Assembly (NCBI RefSeq): GCF_030453725.1
Contig: NZ_JAKDJU010000118.1
Coordinates: 1-9,322, forward strand
Source of the DNA: Brevibacterium picturae
GTDB taxonomy: Bacteria; Actinomycetota; Actinomycetes; Actinomycetales; Brevibacteriaceae
DNA: 9,322 nucleotides
Direction: 5' to 3'
Shown here: positions 1 to 5,087 of the stretch, one piece after another
Position numbering within the stretch: position 1 is the first letter of the stretch
Layout of the letters: the number at the start of each line of letters is the position of its first letter
Translations under genes and position numbers: made by a program
The notes under the pieces: generated by a model
Told to the model about the DNA's origin: nothing
What the model saw: only the letters and a program-made list of their open reading frames with translations
Database searches by the model: none

Positions 1-39
1 GGTGATCGGGTCATAGGAACCGGGGCAGACAACCTTCAT
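1..39 (-). CDS. coaD: Phosphopantetheine adenylyltransferase, N-terminal fragment (cut by left edge)
   Basis: Only the first 13 codons are present, read leftwards from ATG at 39-37. They translate to MKVVCPGSYDPIT, which matches the N-terminus of CoaD (phosphopantetheine adenylyltransferase), whose nucleotide-binding motif is of the PGSFDPxTxGH type; the GH part lies outside the window. CoaD transfers AMP from ATP to 4'-phosphopantetheine, the penultimate step of coenzyme A synthesis, in the cytosol. The start codon overlaps the stop of the upstream regulator gene (ATGA). No separate promoter or strong Shine-Dalgarno is visible ahead of it, so translational coupling to the regulator gene is likely. 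In many bacteria coaD directly follows rsmD; here about 4.2 kb separate the two. The fragment is short, but both the motif and the position relative to rsmD support the call. Confidence 0.88.
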   Translation of the reverse strand, partial: MKVVCPGSYDPIT

Positions 40-797
40 GGCTTCATCGTATCTCGCAGCTGCGACCACTGGTCGTCGACGCCGGCCTCACGAGCGGCAG
101 CCTTGACGATGACGGCCTCGGTTTCCGTCTGTGAATGGTGCAGTCGAGCAGCGGCTCCGGCCATGACTCTTCCCACGATCGTCAGGGACCGTGCTTCGTC
201 CCCGTCCGCGATCGCCTCCAGCAGCTGTCTGTGCGTGTCGATGAGGTCGCACCTGACCTCGTATCCGCGTGGGTCGGAGAGTGAAAGCAGTCGGGTGTGG
301 ACCATCGAGACTTTCATCAGGTCACTGAGCCTGACCGAGCCGGAACACGCGACGATCGAGTGGTGGAAGTCGAGATCGGCATCGCCGACGAGGCGCGCGG
401 TGTTGCCTTCGATCACATGCTCGAGCCTGTCCAGCGACTGGTGGATGCGGCCAATCGGTTTACTCGACCGGATGACGACCTTCACCGCCTGCGCCTCGAT
501 GGCTTCCCTGACCGCATAGACGTCGTCGATGTCGTTCGGTCTCATCCGTTTGACTCGGACCCCGCGGCCGGGGGCATGGGCCATCACCCCCTCGCTGACG
601 AGGCGCTGCAGAGCCTCCCGCAGCGACGGTCTGGAGACGTCGAGGAGTTCGGCCGTGCGAACCTCGTTGATGGACTGGCCGGGGTCCAGTGAACCGCTGT
701 AGATGGCGTTCCGGATCTGGTCGGCGATGAGGTCGATCGTCGAGGATCGGATGACCTTGCGCAGGACCGGGAGCTCCGAAGTCGGGGGTTGAGGCAT
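36..797 (-). CDS. GntR-family (FadR/FCD subfamily) transcriptional regulator
   Basis: A 253-residue protein with an N-terminal winged helix-turn-helix (about residues 15-85; recognition region around LLDVSRPSLREALQRL, 51-66) and an all-helical C-terminal FCD ligand domain (about 90-225). This is the usual size and order for the FadR/FCD branch of GntR repressors. FCD domains often bind a metal through D(x3)H plus further histidines. D141, H145 and H189 are visible; the last usual histidine is not obvious (G209 by spacing), so metal binding is unsure. The frame stays open upstream to about 1022. I chose ATG 797 because a TATGAT -10-like box ends 6 nt before it, fitting a leaderless transcript, and because the protein then starts just ahead of the DNA-binding domain. 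ATG 833 is an alternative. It is divergent from ehuBCDA, which it probably controls, and overlaps coaD by 4 nt. The effector is unknown; ectoine or a derivative is only an inference from context. Confidence 0.88.
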   Translation of the reverse strand: MPQPPTSELPVLRKVIRSSTIDLIADQIRNAIYSGSLDPGQSINEVRTAELLDVSRPSLREALQRLVSEGVMAHAPGRGVRVKRMRPNDIDDVYAVREAIEAQAVKVVIRSSKPIGRIHQSLDRLEHVIEGNTARLVGDADLDFHHSIVACSGSVRLSDLMKVSMVHTRLLSLSDPRGYEVRCDLIDTHRQLLEAIADGDEARSLTIVGRVMAGAAARLHHSQTETEAVIVKAAAREAGVDDQWSQLRDTMKP

Positions 798-803
798 ATC
801 ACG

Positions 804-833
804 ATCATATAACGTTGTCTGACAGTGTGACAT
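804..833 (-). promoter_or_regulatory. Candidate promoter of the GntR regulator (leaderless)
   Basis: On the minus strand, TATGAT (809-804) resembles a -10 box and ATGTCA (833-828) matches 4 of 6 bases of a -35 box, with an 18-nt spacer. The -10 box ends 6 nt before ATG 797, so transcription would start at or next to the start codon. That agrees with the lack of a Shine-Dalgarno sequence and with the leaderless mRNAs common in actinobacteria. This is a pattern-based prediction only. Confidence 0.45.
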
Positions 834-842
834 CCGGACAAC
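814..842. promoter_or_regulatory. Candidate operator in the divergent gntR-ehuB region
   Basis: Two symmetric elements are visible. TGTCTGACA (816-824) is a 9-bp palindrome. GTTGTC (814-819) and GACAAC (837-842) form perfect inverted 6-mers 17 bp apart. The short palindrome lies between the proposed -35 and -10 boxes of the regulator gene, where a bound dimer would block transcription. FCD-type GntR proteins usually bind short palindromes in such divergent regions. The match to this particular regulator is inferred from position. I see no convincing -35/-10 pair for ehuB; TACTAT at 894-899 is a weak -10-like hexamer. Confidence 0.35.
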
Positions 843-901
843 AAAAGTATTGAATAGTGTCCTTGAGACGCATGTTACGAAGATGTGTCGACGTACTATG
901 A

Positions 902-907
902 AAGGGA
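902..907 (+). promoter_or_regulatory. Ribosome binding site that fixes the ehuB start
   Basis: AAGGGA lies 5 nt ahead of ATG 913. The upstream in-frame starts (TTG 850, ATG 898) have no such motif. Starting at 913 also puts the signal peptide right at the N-terminus, so this site decides the start. Confidence 0.7.
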
Positions 908-912
908 CAGCT

Positions 913-1797
913 ATGAAAGCCATCAAAGGGCTAGCGGCCGCGACCTCGATCATCGCCCTGACACTCGCCCTAGGTGCCTGCGGCGGAAGCGATTCCGACA
1001 CGAGCACGCTCCAGAAGGCCATCGACGACGGAAAGATCTCTATCGGCTTCGCCGGTGAGGCGCCGTACAGCTTCGAGAAGGACGGCGAACTTCAGGGCGC
1101 CTCAGTGGAAATGGCCAAGACGATATTCAAGGAGCTCGGCGTCGACGACGTCGAGGGAGTCAACACCGAATTCGGTTCGCTGATCCCTGGTCTCAACGCC
1201 GACCGCTTCGGTGCCATCTCTGCCGGAATGTCGATTCTCCCTGACCGCTGCGAGCAGGCTGCGTTCGGCAACCCCGAGTTCATGTACACCACTGCCCTGA
1301 TGACCAAAGAGGGCGAGGGCAAGGGCATGAAGGACATGCAGGACGTCAAGGACGAGGGCCTCAAGCTCGCAACGATGAGCGGCGCAATCGAAACCACCGT
1401 CTACGCCAAGGAATTGGGCATCGACACGCAGGAAGTCGGCACACCGCAGGACGGCATGGATGCTGTGACCACGGGCCGTGCCGATGTCTTCGCTCTGACC
1501 GGCATTTCGCTCAACTGGATGGCCAAGAACAACCCGGACGCCGGCGTTGAGGTCAGCGAGTCCTTCGTTCAGGAGATCGATGGAGTGCCACAGGTCGGCG
1601 CCGGTGCCACGGTGTTCCGCACCGACGATGCTGAACTCAAGGATGCCTGGAACGAAGAGCTCGAGAAGATCGTGTCCGATGAGCAGAAATACCTCGACGT
1701 CGTCGGCGACTACGGCTTCACGAAGGAAGAGCGTCCCACCGGCGAGATCACAACCGAGCAGCTGTGCAAGGGTGAACTCCCCACAGCCGAGTCCTGA
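913..1797 (+). CDS. ehuB: Ectoine/hydroxyectoine-type ABC transporter substrate-binding lipoprotein
   Basis: A 294-residue extracytoplasmic solute-binding protein of the polar amino acid (SBP_bac_3) family. Residues 1-22 are a lipoprotein signal peptide with a lipobox LGAC, so C23 would be lipidated and the protein held on the outer face of the membrane. The segment TEFGSLIPGL (85-94) followed by AGM...PDRCEQ (104-115) is characteristic of EhuB proteins, which capture ectoine and hydroxyectoine for osmoprotection or as nutrients. By spacing against the Sinorhizobium meliloti EhuB site as I recall it, E49, Y52, F87 and R112 fall at ligand-contacting positions, whereas one aromatic position is S107 here. 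It opens the ehuBCDA operon; ehuC starts 24 nt after its stop. The family assignment is firm; the exact ligand is inferred, and another zwitterionic or amino-acid-like solute is possible. Confidence 0.87.
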   Translation: MKAIKGLAAATSIIALTLALGACGGSDSDTSTLQKAIDDGKISIGFAGEAPYSFEKDGELQGASVEMAKTIFKELGVDDVEGVNTEFGSLIPGLNADRFGAISAGMSILPDRCEQAAFGNPEFMYTTALMTKEGEGKGMKDMQDVKDEGLKLATMSGAIETTVYAKELGIDTQEVGTPQDGMDAVTTGRADVFALTGISLNWMAKNNPDAGVEVSESFVQEIDGVPQVGAGATVFRTDDAELKDAWNEELEKIVSDEQKYLDVVGDYGFTKEERPTGEITTEQLCKGELPTAES

Positions 1798-1821
1798 TCG
1801 ACTCCCAGGCACTTTGCGATC

Positions 1822-2622
1822 ATGACTGACAAGTTCACCACGTTGCTGAATTTCCTCCCACAATTGTGGGAGGGAATTCAGACGACGCTCATCCTCACGG
1901 TTGGGGGATCGATCGGCGCGATCATCATCGCCGTTGTCCTCGGACTCTCGATGACCTCGACTCACGCCTGGCTGAGCATCCCGGCACGGATCATCGTCGA
2001 ATTCTTCCGCGGCACCTCCCTGCTCGTGCAGCTGTTCTGGCTCTTCTACGTTCTGCCTCTTCTCGGGATCCCTCTCGACCCCATCGCCTGCGGCATCGGC
2101 GCGCTGGCACTCAACTACGGCGCCTACTCCGCCGAGGTGGTTCGCTCCTCGATCAAGACCGTGGCTCCCGGCCAGTGGGAGGCAGCGATCGCGCTCAGCC
2201 TCTCACCGACCAGACGCATGTTCCGTGTCATCTTCCCGCAGGGCTGGGCACTGATGATCCCGTCGCTGGCGACACTGCTGATCCAGCTCCTCAAGGGCAC
2301 AGCAGTGGTCTCCTTCATCACCCTGCAGGACCTCACCGAGAAGATCACTCAGCTGCGTCAGTCGACGGACACGTACTTCGCGTTCACGATCGGCCTCATC
2401 ATCTACTTCGTCATCGCCTGGTTGATCCAGGAGGGCATGAACTACCTCGAACGCAGGGCCACAGCCAAGCTGGGCCGCAAGCGCCCGAACTCGCGCGCGG
2501 ACAGGCGTCAAGCACGCCGGGACGCTCGCGACGAGCTTCACCACGATCGCCTCAGATCCCATGAGGCCGCCAATGACGGGGCCTCCAAACTTGGCCCCGC
2601 CGGACAAGGAGGTGGCCTGTGA
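1822..2622 (+). CDS. ehuC: Ectoine/hydroxyectoine-type ABC transporter permease EhuC
   Basis: A 266-residue integral membrane permease of the His/Glu/Gln (HisMQ) family. Hydrophobic segments lie at about 20-45, 55-80, 85-103, 140-165 and 185-205. FFRGTSLLVQLFW (61-73) is typical of this permease type. The cytoplasmic EAA-like loop (about 105-140, with GQWEAAIALSLSP and IFPQ) is where the ATPase docks. With EhuD it forms the membrane channel. The core ends near LERR (209-212) and is followed by a strongly charged tail of roughly 50 residues (217-266) rich in Arg, Asp and Gly, longer than I expect for the family. The Shine-Dalgarno before ATG 1822 is poor, so translation may depend on coupling to ehuB. 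Its stop overlaps the ehuD GTG by 3 nt (GTGA). Codons 9-20 lie in a long palindrome described separately. Confidence 0.86.
   Translation: MTDKFTTLLNFLPQLWEGIQTTLILTVGGSIGAIIIAVVLGLSMTSTHAWLSIPARIIVEFFRGTSLLVQLFWLFYVLPLLGIPLDPIACGIGALALNYGAYSAEVVRSSIKTVAPGQWEAAIALSLSPTRRMFRVIFPQGWALMIPSLATLLIQLLKGTAVVSFITLQDLTEKITQLRQSTDTYFAFTIGLIIYFVIAWLIQEGMNYLERRATAKLGRKRPNSRADRRQARRDARDELHHDRLRSHEAANDGASKLGPAGQGGGL
1846..1881. repeat. 36-bp near-perfect palindrome inside the 5' end of ehuC
   Basis: The left arm (1846-1863, starting CTGAATTTCCTCCC) and right arm (1864-1881, ending GGGAGGGAATTCAG) are reverse complements at 17 of 18 positions. The only mismatch, T1853 with G1874, would still pair as U-G in RNA. 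The centre is CAATTG. It begins 24 nt after the ehuC start codon and encodes residues 9-20 (LNFLPQLWEGIQ). The ehuC mRNA could fold it into a very stable hairpin, or it may be a protein-binding site in DNA. Position just after the binding-protein gene suggests a role in mRNA processing or in setting the ratio of EhuB to the permeases; that is inference. Confidence 0.8.
2606..2614 (+). promoter_or_regulatory. Strong Shine-Dalgarno of ehuD
   Basis: AAGGAGGTG is an essentially perfect Shine-Dalgarno sequence within the last codons of ehuC, at good spacing from GTG 2619. It supports the GTG start and the overlapping GTGA stop/start. It contrasts with the poor sites before ehuC and ehuA. Confidence 0.85.
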
Positions 2623-3278
2623 TCTGGAATTGGGAATTCGCCGCCGAGGCGCTGCCGCTCCTCCTGCGAGGGTTCGTCAACACGCTCATCGCCACAGTCG
2701 TCGGCACCGTGATCGCCGCCTCCCTCGGTCTCATCATCGCCATCGCGATCCGCTCACTGCCACGCTGGATCAATTGGCTGGTCCGACTGCTCGTCGCCTT
2801 CGTCCGCAATACACCCCTGGTCATGCAGCTGATATTCGTGTACTTCATCTTCGCCGGCATTCCCGGTCTGGTGGACGTACCGGCGCTCGTCATCGGCTTC
2901 ATCGTCATCGGCATCCACTATTCGACCTACATGTCGGAGAGCTACCGTGCGGGCATCGATTCGGTGCCGCCGGGGCAACACGAGGCAGCAACCGCACTGT
3001 CGCTGCCACCGGTCCGCAAGTTCACCGCAGTCGTGCTGCCACAGGCACTGCGCGCCACGATTCCCTCTTTGGGAAACTACGCAGTCGCCATGTTCAAGGA
3101 CACTCCGTTCCTGTTCGCGATCTTTGTGGTCGAACTCGTCACATCGGCGCAGCAGTTCGGTGCAGCGAAGTTCGCCTATACCGAAGCCTTCACCCTGGCC
3201 GGCCTCATCTTCCTGGCAGCCAGCTACCCGACCTCATTGCTCATCCAGAGATTGGACCGACGCCTTGCCACCTACTGA
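2619..3278 (+). CDS. ehuD: Ectoine/hydroxyectoine-type ABC transporter permease EhuD
   Basis: A 219-residue permease, the partner of EhuC and of normal length for the family. Hydrophobic segments lie at about 22-45, 53-82, 87-105, 145-172 and 190-209. FVRNTPLVMQL (61-71) is the equivalent of the FRGTS block in EhuC. The EAA-like loop runs about 107-142, with GQHEAATALSLPP and VLPQ. FKDTPFLFAI (159-168) closely resembles the conserved stretch of EhuD and related permeases. EhuC and EhuD would form the heterodimeric membrane channel that receives solute from EhuB and is powered by EhuA. It starts with GTG overlapping the ehuC stop and has an excellent ribosome site, so it is likely translated at least as well as ehuC. 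Its 3' end overlaps the proposed ehuA start by 14 nt. Confidence 0.86.
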   Translation: MIWNWEFAAEALPLLLRGFVNTLIATVVGTVIAASLGLIIAIAIRSLPRWINWLVRLLVAFVRNTPLVMQLIFVYFIFAGIPGLVDVPALVIGFIVIGIHYSTYMSESYRAGIDSVPPGQHEAATALSLPPVRKFTAVVLPQALRATIPSLGNYAVAMFKDTPFLFAIFVVELVTSAQQFGAAKFAYTEAFTLAGLIFLAASYPTSLLIQRLDRRLATY

Positions 3279-4083
3279 GAACACCTCATCGACCCCGGCA
3301 GCGAACACCCCGAGCTCAGCCTCACCGGCCATCGAGTTCAAAGACGTGGAGAAGCGGTTCGGGAAGACCACCGTCCTCAAGGACCTCAACTTCACTGTCG
3401 CCCCTGGAGAGCGCGTGACCCTGATCGGGCCCAGCGGTTCCGGCAAGACGACGATCCTCCGCCTCGTCATGACACTGGAGGAACTGACCGGCGGCTACAT
3501 CTTCGTCGACGGCAAGCCGCTGACCCACACCGAGAAGAACGGCAAGCGCGTCGAACTGCCGTCGAAGACGACTCGCGCCATGACGACGCGGATCGGAATG
3601 GTATTCCAGCAGTTCAACCTCTTCCCCAACATGACGGTGCTCGAGAACATCATCGAGGCGCCGATCCATGTGCTCGGCAGGTCCAAGGACGAAGCGGTGG
3701 CCGAGGCGAAGGCACTGCTGGAGAAGGTCGGACTCGGCGAGAAGGCCGATGAGCATCCCACTCGCCTCTCCGGCGGTCAGCAGCAGCGTGTGGCGATCGC
3801 ACGGGCACTGGCGATGAGTCCGGAGATCCTCCTCCTCGACGAGGTGACGTCCGCTCTCGACCCCGAGCTGGTGGGAGAGGTCCTCGGCGTCCTCCGCGAC
3901 ATCGCGGAGACAACCGATATCACGATGCTCCTGGTCACCCACGAGATGCAGTTCGCCCGCGAGGTCTCACACCGGGTGATGATGTTCGACGGCGGTCAGG
4001 TGCTCGAGGAAGGGCCACCGGACCAGCTCTTCAACAACCCGCAGCATGAGCGCACACGTTCGTTCCTCTCGAGCGTGCAGTAG
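3265..4083 (+). CDS. ehuA: Ectoine/hydroxyectoine-type ABC transporter ATP-binding protein
   Basis: A 272-residue ABC ATPase with all core motifs: Walker A GPSGSGKT (55-62), Q-loop Q115 in GMVFQQFNLFPNM, signature LSGGQ (168-172), Walker B ILLLDE (188-193) and switch H226. The segments DGKPLTH...KNGK (82-94) and DEVTSALDPELVGEVL (192-207) are very close to EhuA proteins. It hydrolyses ATP on the cytoplasmic face to drive import through EhuC-EhuD. The frame is open well upstream, but that part reads as a shadow of ehuD. The only plausible start is TTG 3265, within ehuD; the next (GTG 3346) would cut into the first strand of the domain. The Shine-Dalgarno is weak, so coupling to ehuD is likely. 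This start gives a short Ser/Thr/Pro/Ala-rich leader (2-22). The last codons and stop form part of a tandem repeat. Confidence 0.87.
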   Translation: MPPTENTSSTPAANTPSSASPAIEFKDVEKRFGKTTVLKDLNFTVAPGERVTLIGPSGSGKTTILRLVMTLEELTGGYIFVDGKPLTHTEKNGKRVELPSKTTRAMTTRIGMVFQQFNLFPNMTVLENIIEAPIHVLGRSKDEAVAEAKALLEKVGLGEKADEHPTRLSGGQQQRVAIARALAMSPEILLLDEVTSALDPELVGEVLGVLRDIAETTDITMLLVTHEMQFAREVSHRVMMFDGGQVLEEGPPDQLFNNPQHERTRSFLSSVQ

Positions 4084-4137
4084 CGTCATGATCAGCGTGC
4101 AGTAGCTTCATGATCAGTGTGCACTAGCATCACGATC
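4072..4137 (+). repeat. Three tandem 22-bp repeats across the ehuA stop codon
   Basis: Units lie at 4072-4093, 4094-4115 and 4116-4137 with no spacers. Each begins AGYGTGCASTAG and ends TCAYGATC. Units 1 and 2 differ at one base; unit 3 is more diverged. Unit 1 contains the last three codons and stop of ehuA, so the array looks like successive copying of the gene's end. Junctions between units create TGATCA. Possible roles are protein binding or mRNA 3'-end stability; simple slippage is equally possible. Confidence 0.85.
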
Positions 4138-4143
4138 AATCAT

Positions 4144-4180
4144 CTGAGGCCCACGGGAGTACAACTCCGGTGGGCCTCAG
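4144..4180. terminator. Bidirectional hairpin terminator between ehuA and rsmD
   Basis: CTGAGGCCCAC (4144-4154) and GTGGGCCTCAG (4170-4180) form a perfect 11-bp stem. Inside it a G-G mismatch is followed by a GGAG/CTCC stem with a TACAA loop. It lies 60 nt after the ehuA stop and 19 nt after the rsmD stop of the converging gene, so it can serve both. Neither side has a clear U-tract, a frequent situation in actinobacteria, so efficiency is unknown. Confidence 0.75.
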
Positions 4181-4199
4181 CTGCTGCGGTGGGACCAGC

Positions 4200-5018
4200 T
4201 CACGCAGGTTCGTCGGCTTCCGCTGCGTCCCCCGATTCGTCGGCGTCGCCCCTGAGCTGGACGAAGTACAATGCCGTCTCGCCGAAGGTCTTCGAACGGA
4301 AGACCTCGAGAGCGGCCGGCATCGTGGGCTCCGGAGCTCGTGAGGCCCGTTCGACCACGACGATGGATTCCATGTCGAGGAGTGCGGCGAGTCTGCCGAG
4401 GATCTGAGTCACAGCGTCCTCGCCCATCGGGTAGGGCGGGTCCATGAACACCAGGTCGAAGATGCGCCCCTCACCGTCGTCGAGATCGCTGCGGGTCTCC
4501 AGCACCTCGCCGTTTTGAATATTGTCCAGTCCGCCATTCTGAATCTCCGCGAGTCCGCCGCGGTGCGCCGTTCCGCCGCGGTGCGCCGTTGCGCCACGGT
4601 ACTCCACTCCCCCAACGCGCGCCGCCGCGTGCCCCTCCGACGCCTGATGCTCGGGCGCCTGGCCTTCAGCCATCGCCTGTCTCGGCACACGCTGACTGCT
4701 GAGGAACGAGACGACATCCGCGGAATGGATCCTGGTCGAATGGTCGATTCCCAGCTTCTGAGCGTTCGCTTCGACCGCGCGGGCAGAGGCGCTTGCCGAA
4801 TCGACGAAATCGGCTTCAGCCGCTCCCCGGGACATGGCTTCGAGGCCCAGTCCACCGGAGCCGGCGAAAAGGTCGAGGACGTTCGCGGCCTGCAGGACCC
4901 CGTAGCCGTCGAGCATGGAGAAGAGGGATTCCTTGACCCGGTCCGAGGTCGGGCGGGTGTTCGACCCGCCCGGTGCGACGAGCCTGGATCCCTTGAACGC
5001 ACCAGCGATGATCCTCAT
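4200..5018 (-). CDS. rsmD: 16S rRNA (guanine(966)-N2)-methyltransferase RsmD with a large insertion
   Basis: A 272-residue protein. RsmD methylates N2 of G966 in 16S rRNA using S-adenosylmethionine during 30S assembly. MRIIAGAFKG (1-10) and TRPTSDRVKESLFSML (21-36) are typical N-terminal sequence; the SAM-binding motif DLFAGSGGLGLEAMSRG is at 49-65 and the catalytic DPPY at 193-196, so the active site looks intact. The usual length is about 180-200 residues. The excess is mostly an insertion at about 109-185, between SFLSS and FDLVFMDPPY, containing the repeats TAHRGG and GL(x2)IQNG, plus an acidic tail (257-272). ATG 5018 is chosen over GTG 5033 because AAAGGA lies 6 nt upstream of it. It follows recG by 69 nt on the same strand, probably as the end of the same transcription unit, and is followed by a hairpin terminator instead of the usual coaD. 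Confidence 0.92.
   Translation of the reverse strand: MRIIAGAFKGSRLVAPGGSNTRPTSDRVKESLFSMLDGYGVLQAANVLDLFAGSGGLGLEAMSRGAAEADFVDSASASARAVEANAQKLGIDHSTRIHSADVVSFLSSQRVPRQAMAEGQAPEHQASEGHAAARVGGVEYRGATAHRGGTAHRGGLAEIQNGGLDNIQNGEVLETRSDLDDGEGRIFDLVFMDPPYPMGEDAVTQILGRLAALLDMESIVVVERASRAPEPTMPAALEVFRSKTFGETALYFVQLRGDADESGDAAEADEPA
4509..4556 (-). repeat. Two tandem 24-bp repeats within rsmD
   Basis: Two in-frame 24-bp units (4509-4532 and 4533-4556) encode GLDNIQNG and GLAEIQNG. The DNA units have diverged by several substitutions while the IQNG core is kept. The tract is richer in A/T than the surrounding gene. It sits in the insertion between the SAM-binding and DPPY motifs. Confidence 0.75.
4555..4590 (-). 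repeat. Two tandem 18-bp repeats within rsmD
   Basis: CCGCCGCGGTGCGCCGTT occurs twice without a gap (4555-4572 and 4573-4590) and is followed by a degenerate partial copy from 4591. In the rsmD frame each unit adds TAHRGG. The identical copies suggest a recent duplication. It directly adjoins the 24-bp repeats. Confidence 0.85.
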
Positions 5019-5087
5019 TGCTCGTCCTTTCACTCACTCAGCATTCTCGGTTCGGCTCCTGACAGCGTCACTCCGCCGTCCGGCATC

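Noticed and set aside
850..912. TTG/ATG starts of ehuB upstream of 913
   Set aside because: They lack a ribosome site and would put charged residues ahead of a proper lipoprotein signal peptide.
798..1022. N-terminal extension of the GntR regulator to about 1022
   Set aside because: The extra 75 residues match no family N-terminus, run over the ehuB signal peptide on the other strand, and lie upstream of a good leaderless promoter for ATG 797.
1102..1965. 287-residue minus-strand reading frame
   Set aside because: It lies opposite ehuB/ehuC, shows no family motifs, and is explained by the G/C-rich third positions of the real genes.
2624..2645. Small hairpin GAATT/AATTC at the ehuD start
   Set aside because: A 5-bp stem with a 3-nt loop is too weak to claim function, unlike the palindrome in ehuC.
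2561..3418. 285-residue plus-strand reading frame
   Set aside because: It is Arg/His/Pro-rich with no motifs, in another frame across ehuD and ehuA; a typical high-GC shadow.
4072..4137. CRISPR array
   Set aside because: The 22-bp units are directly adjacent with no spacers, and no cas genes are present.
798..4138. Shared ATCACGATCA at 798-807 and 4129-4138 as a common regulator site or insertion footprint
   Set aside because: Ten bases are too few to exclude chance, the site is not clearly symmetric, and one copy belongs to a tandem repeat with its own origin.
5019..5087. Promoter or RNA element between recG and rsmD
   Set aside because: Apart from the rsmD ribosome site I see no convincing promoter boxes, hairpin or small gene in this gap.
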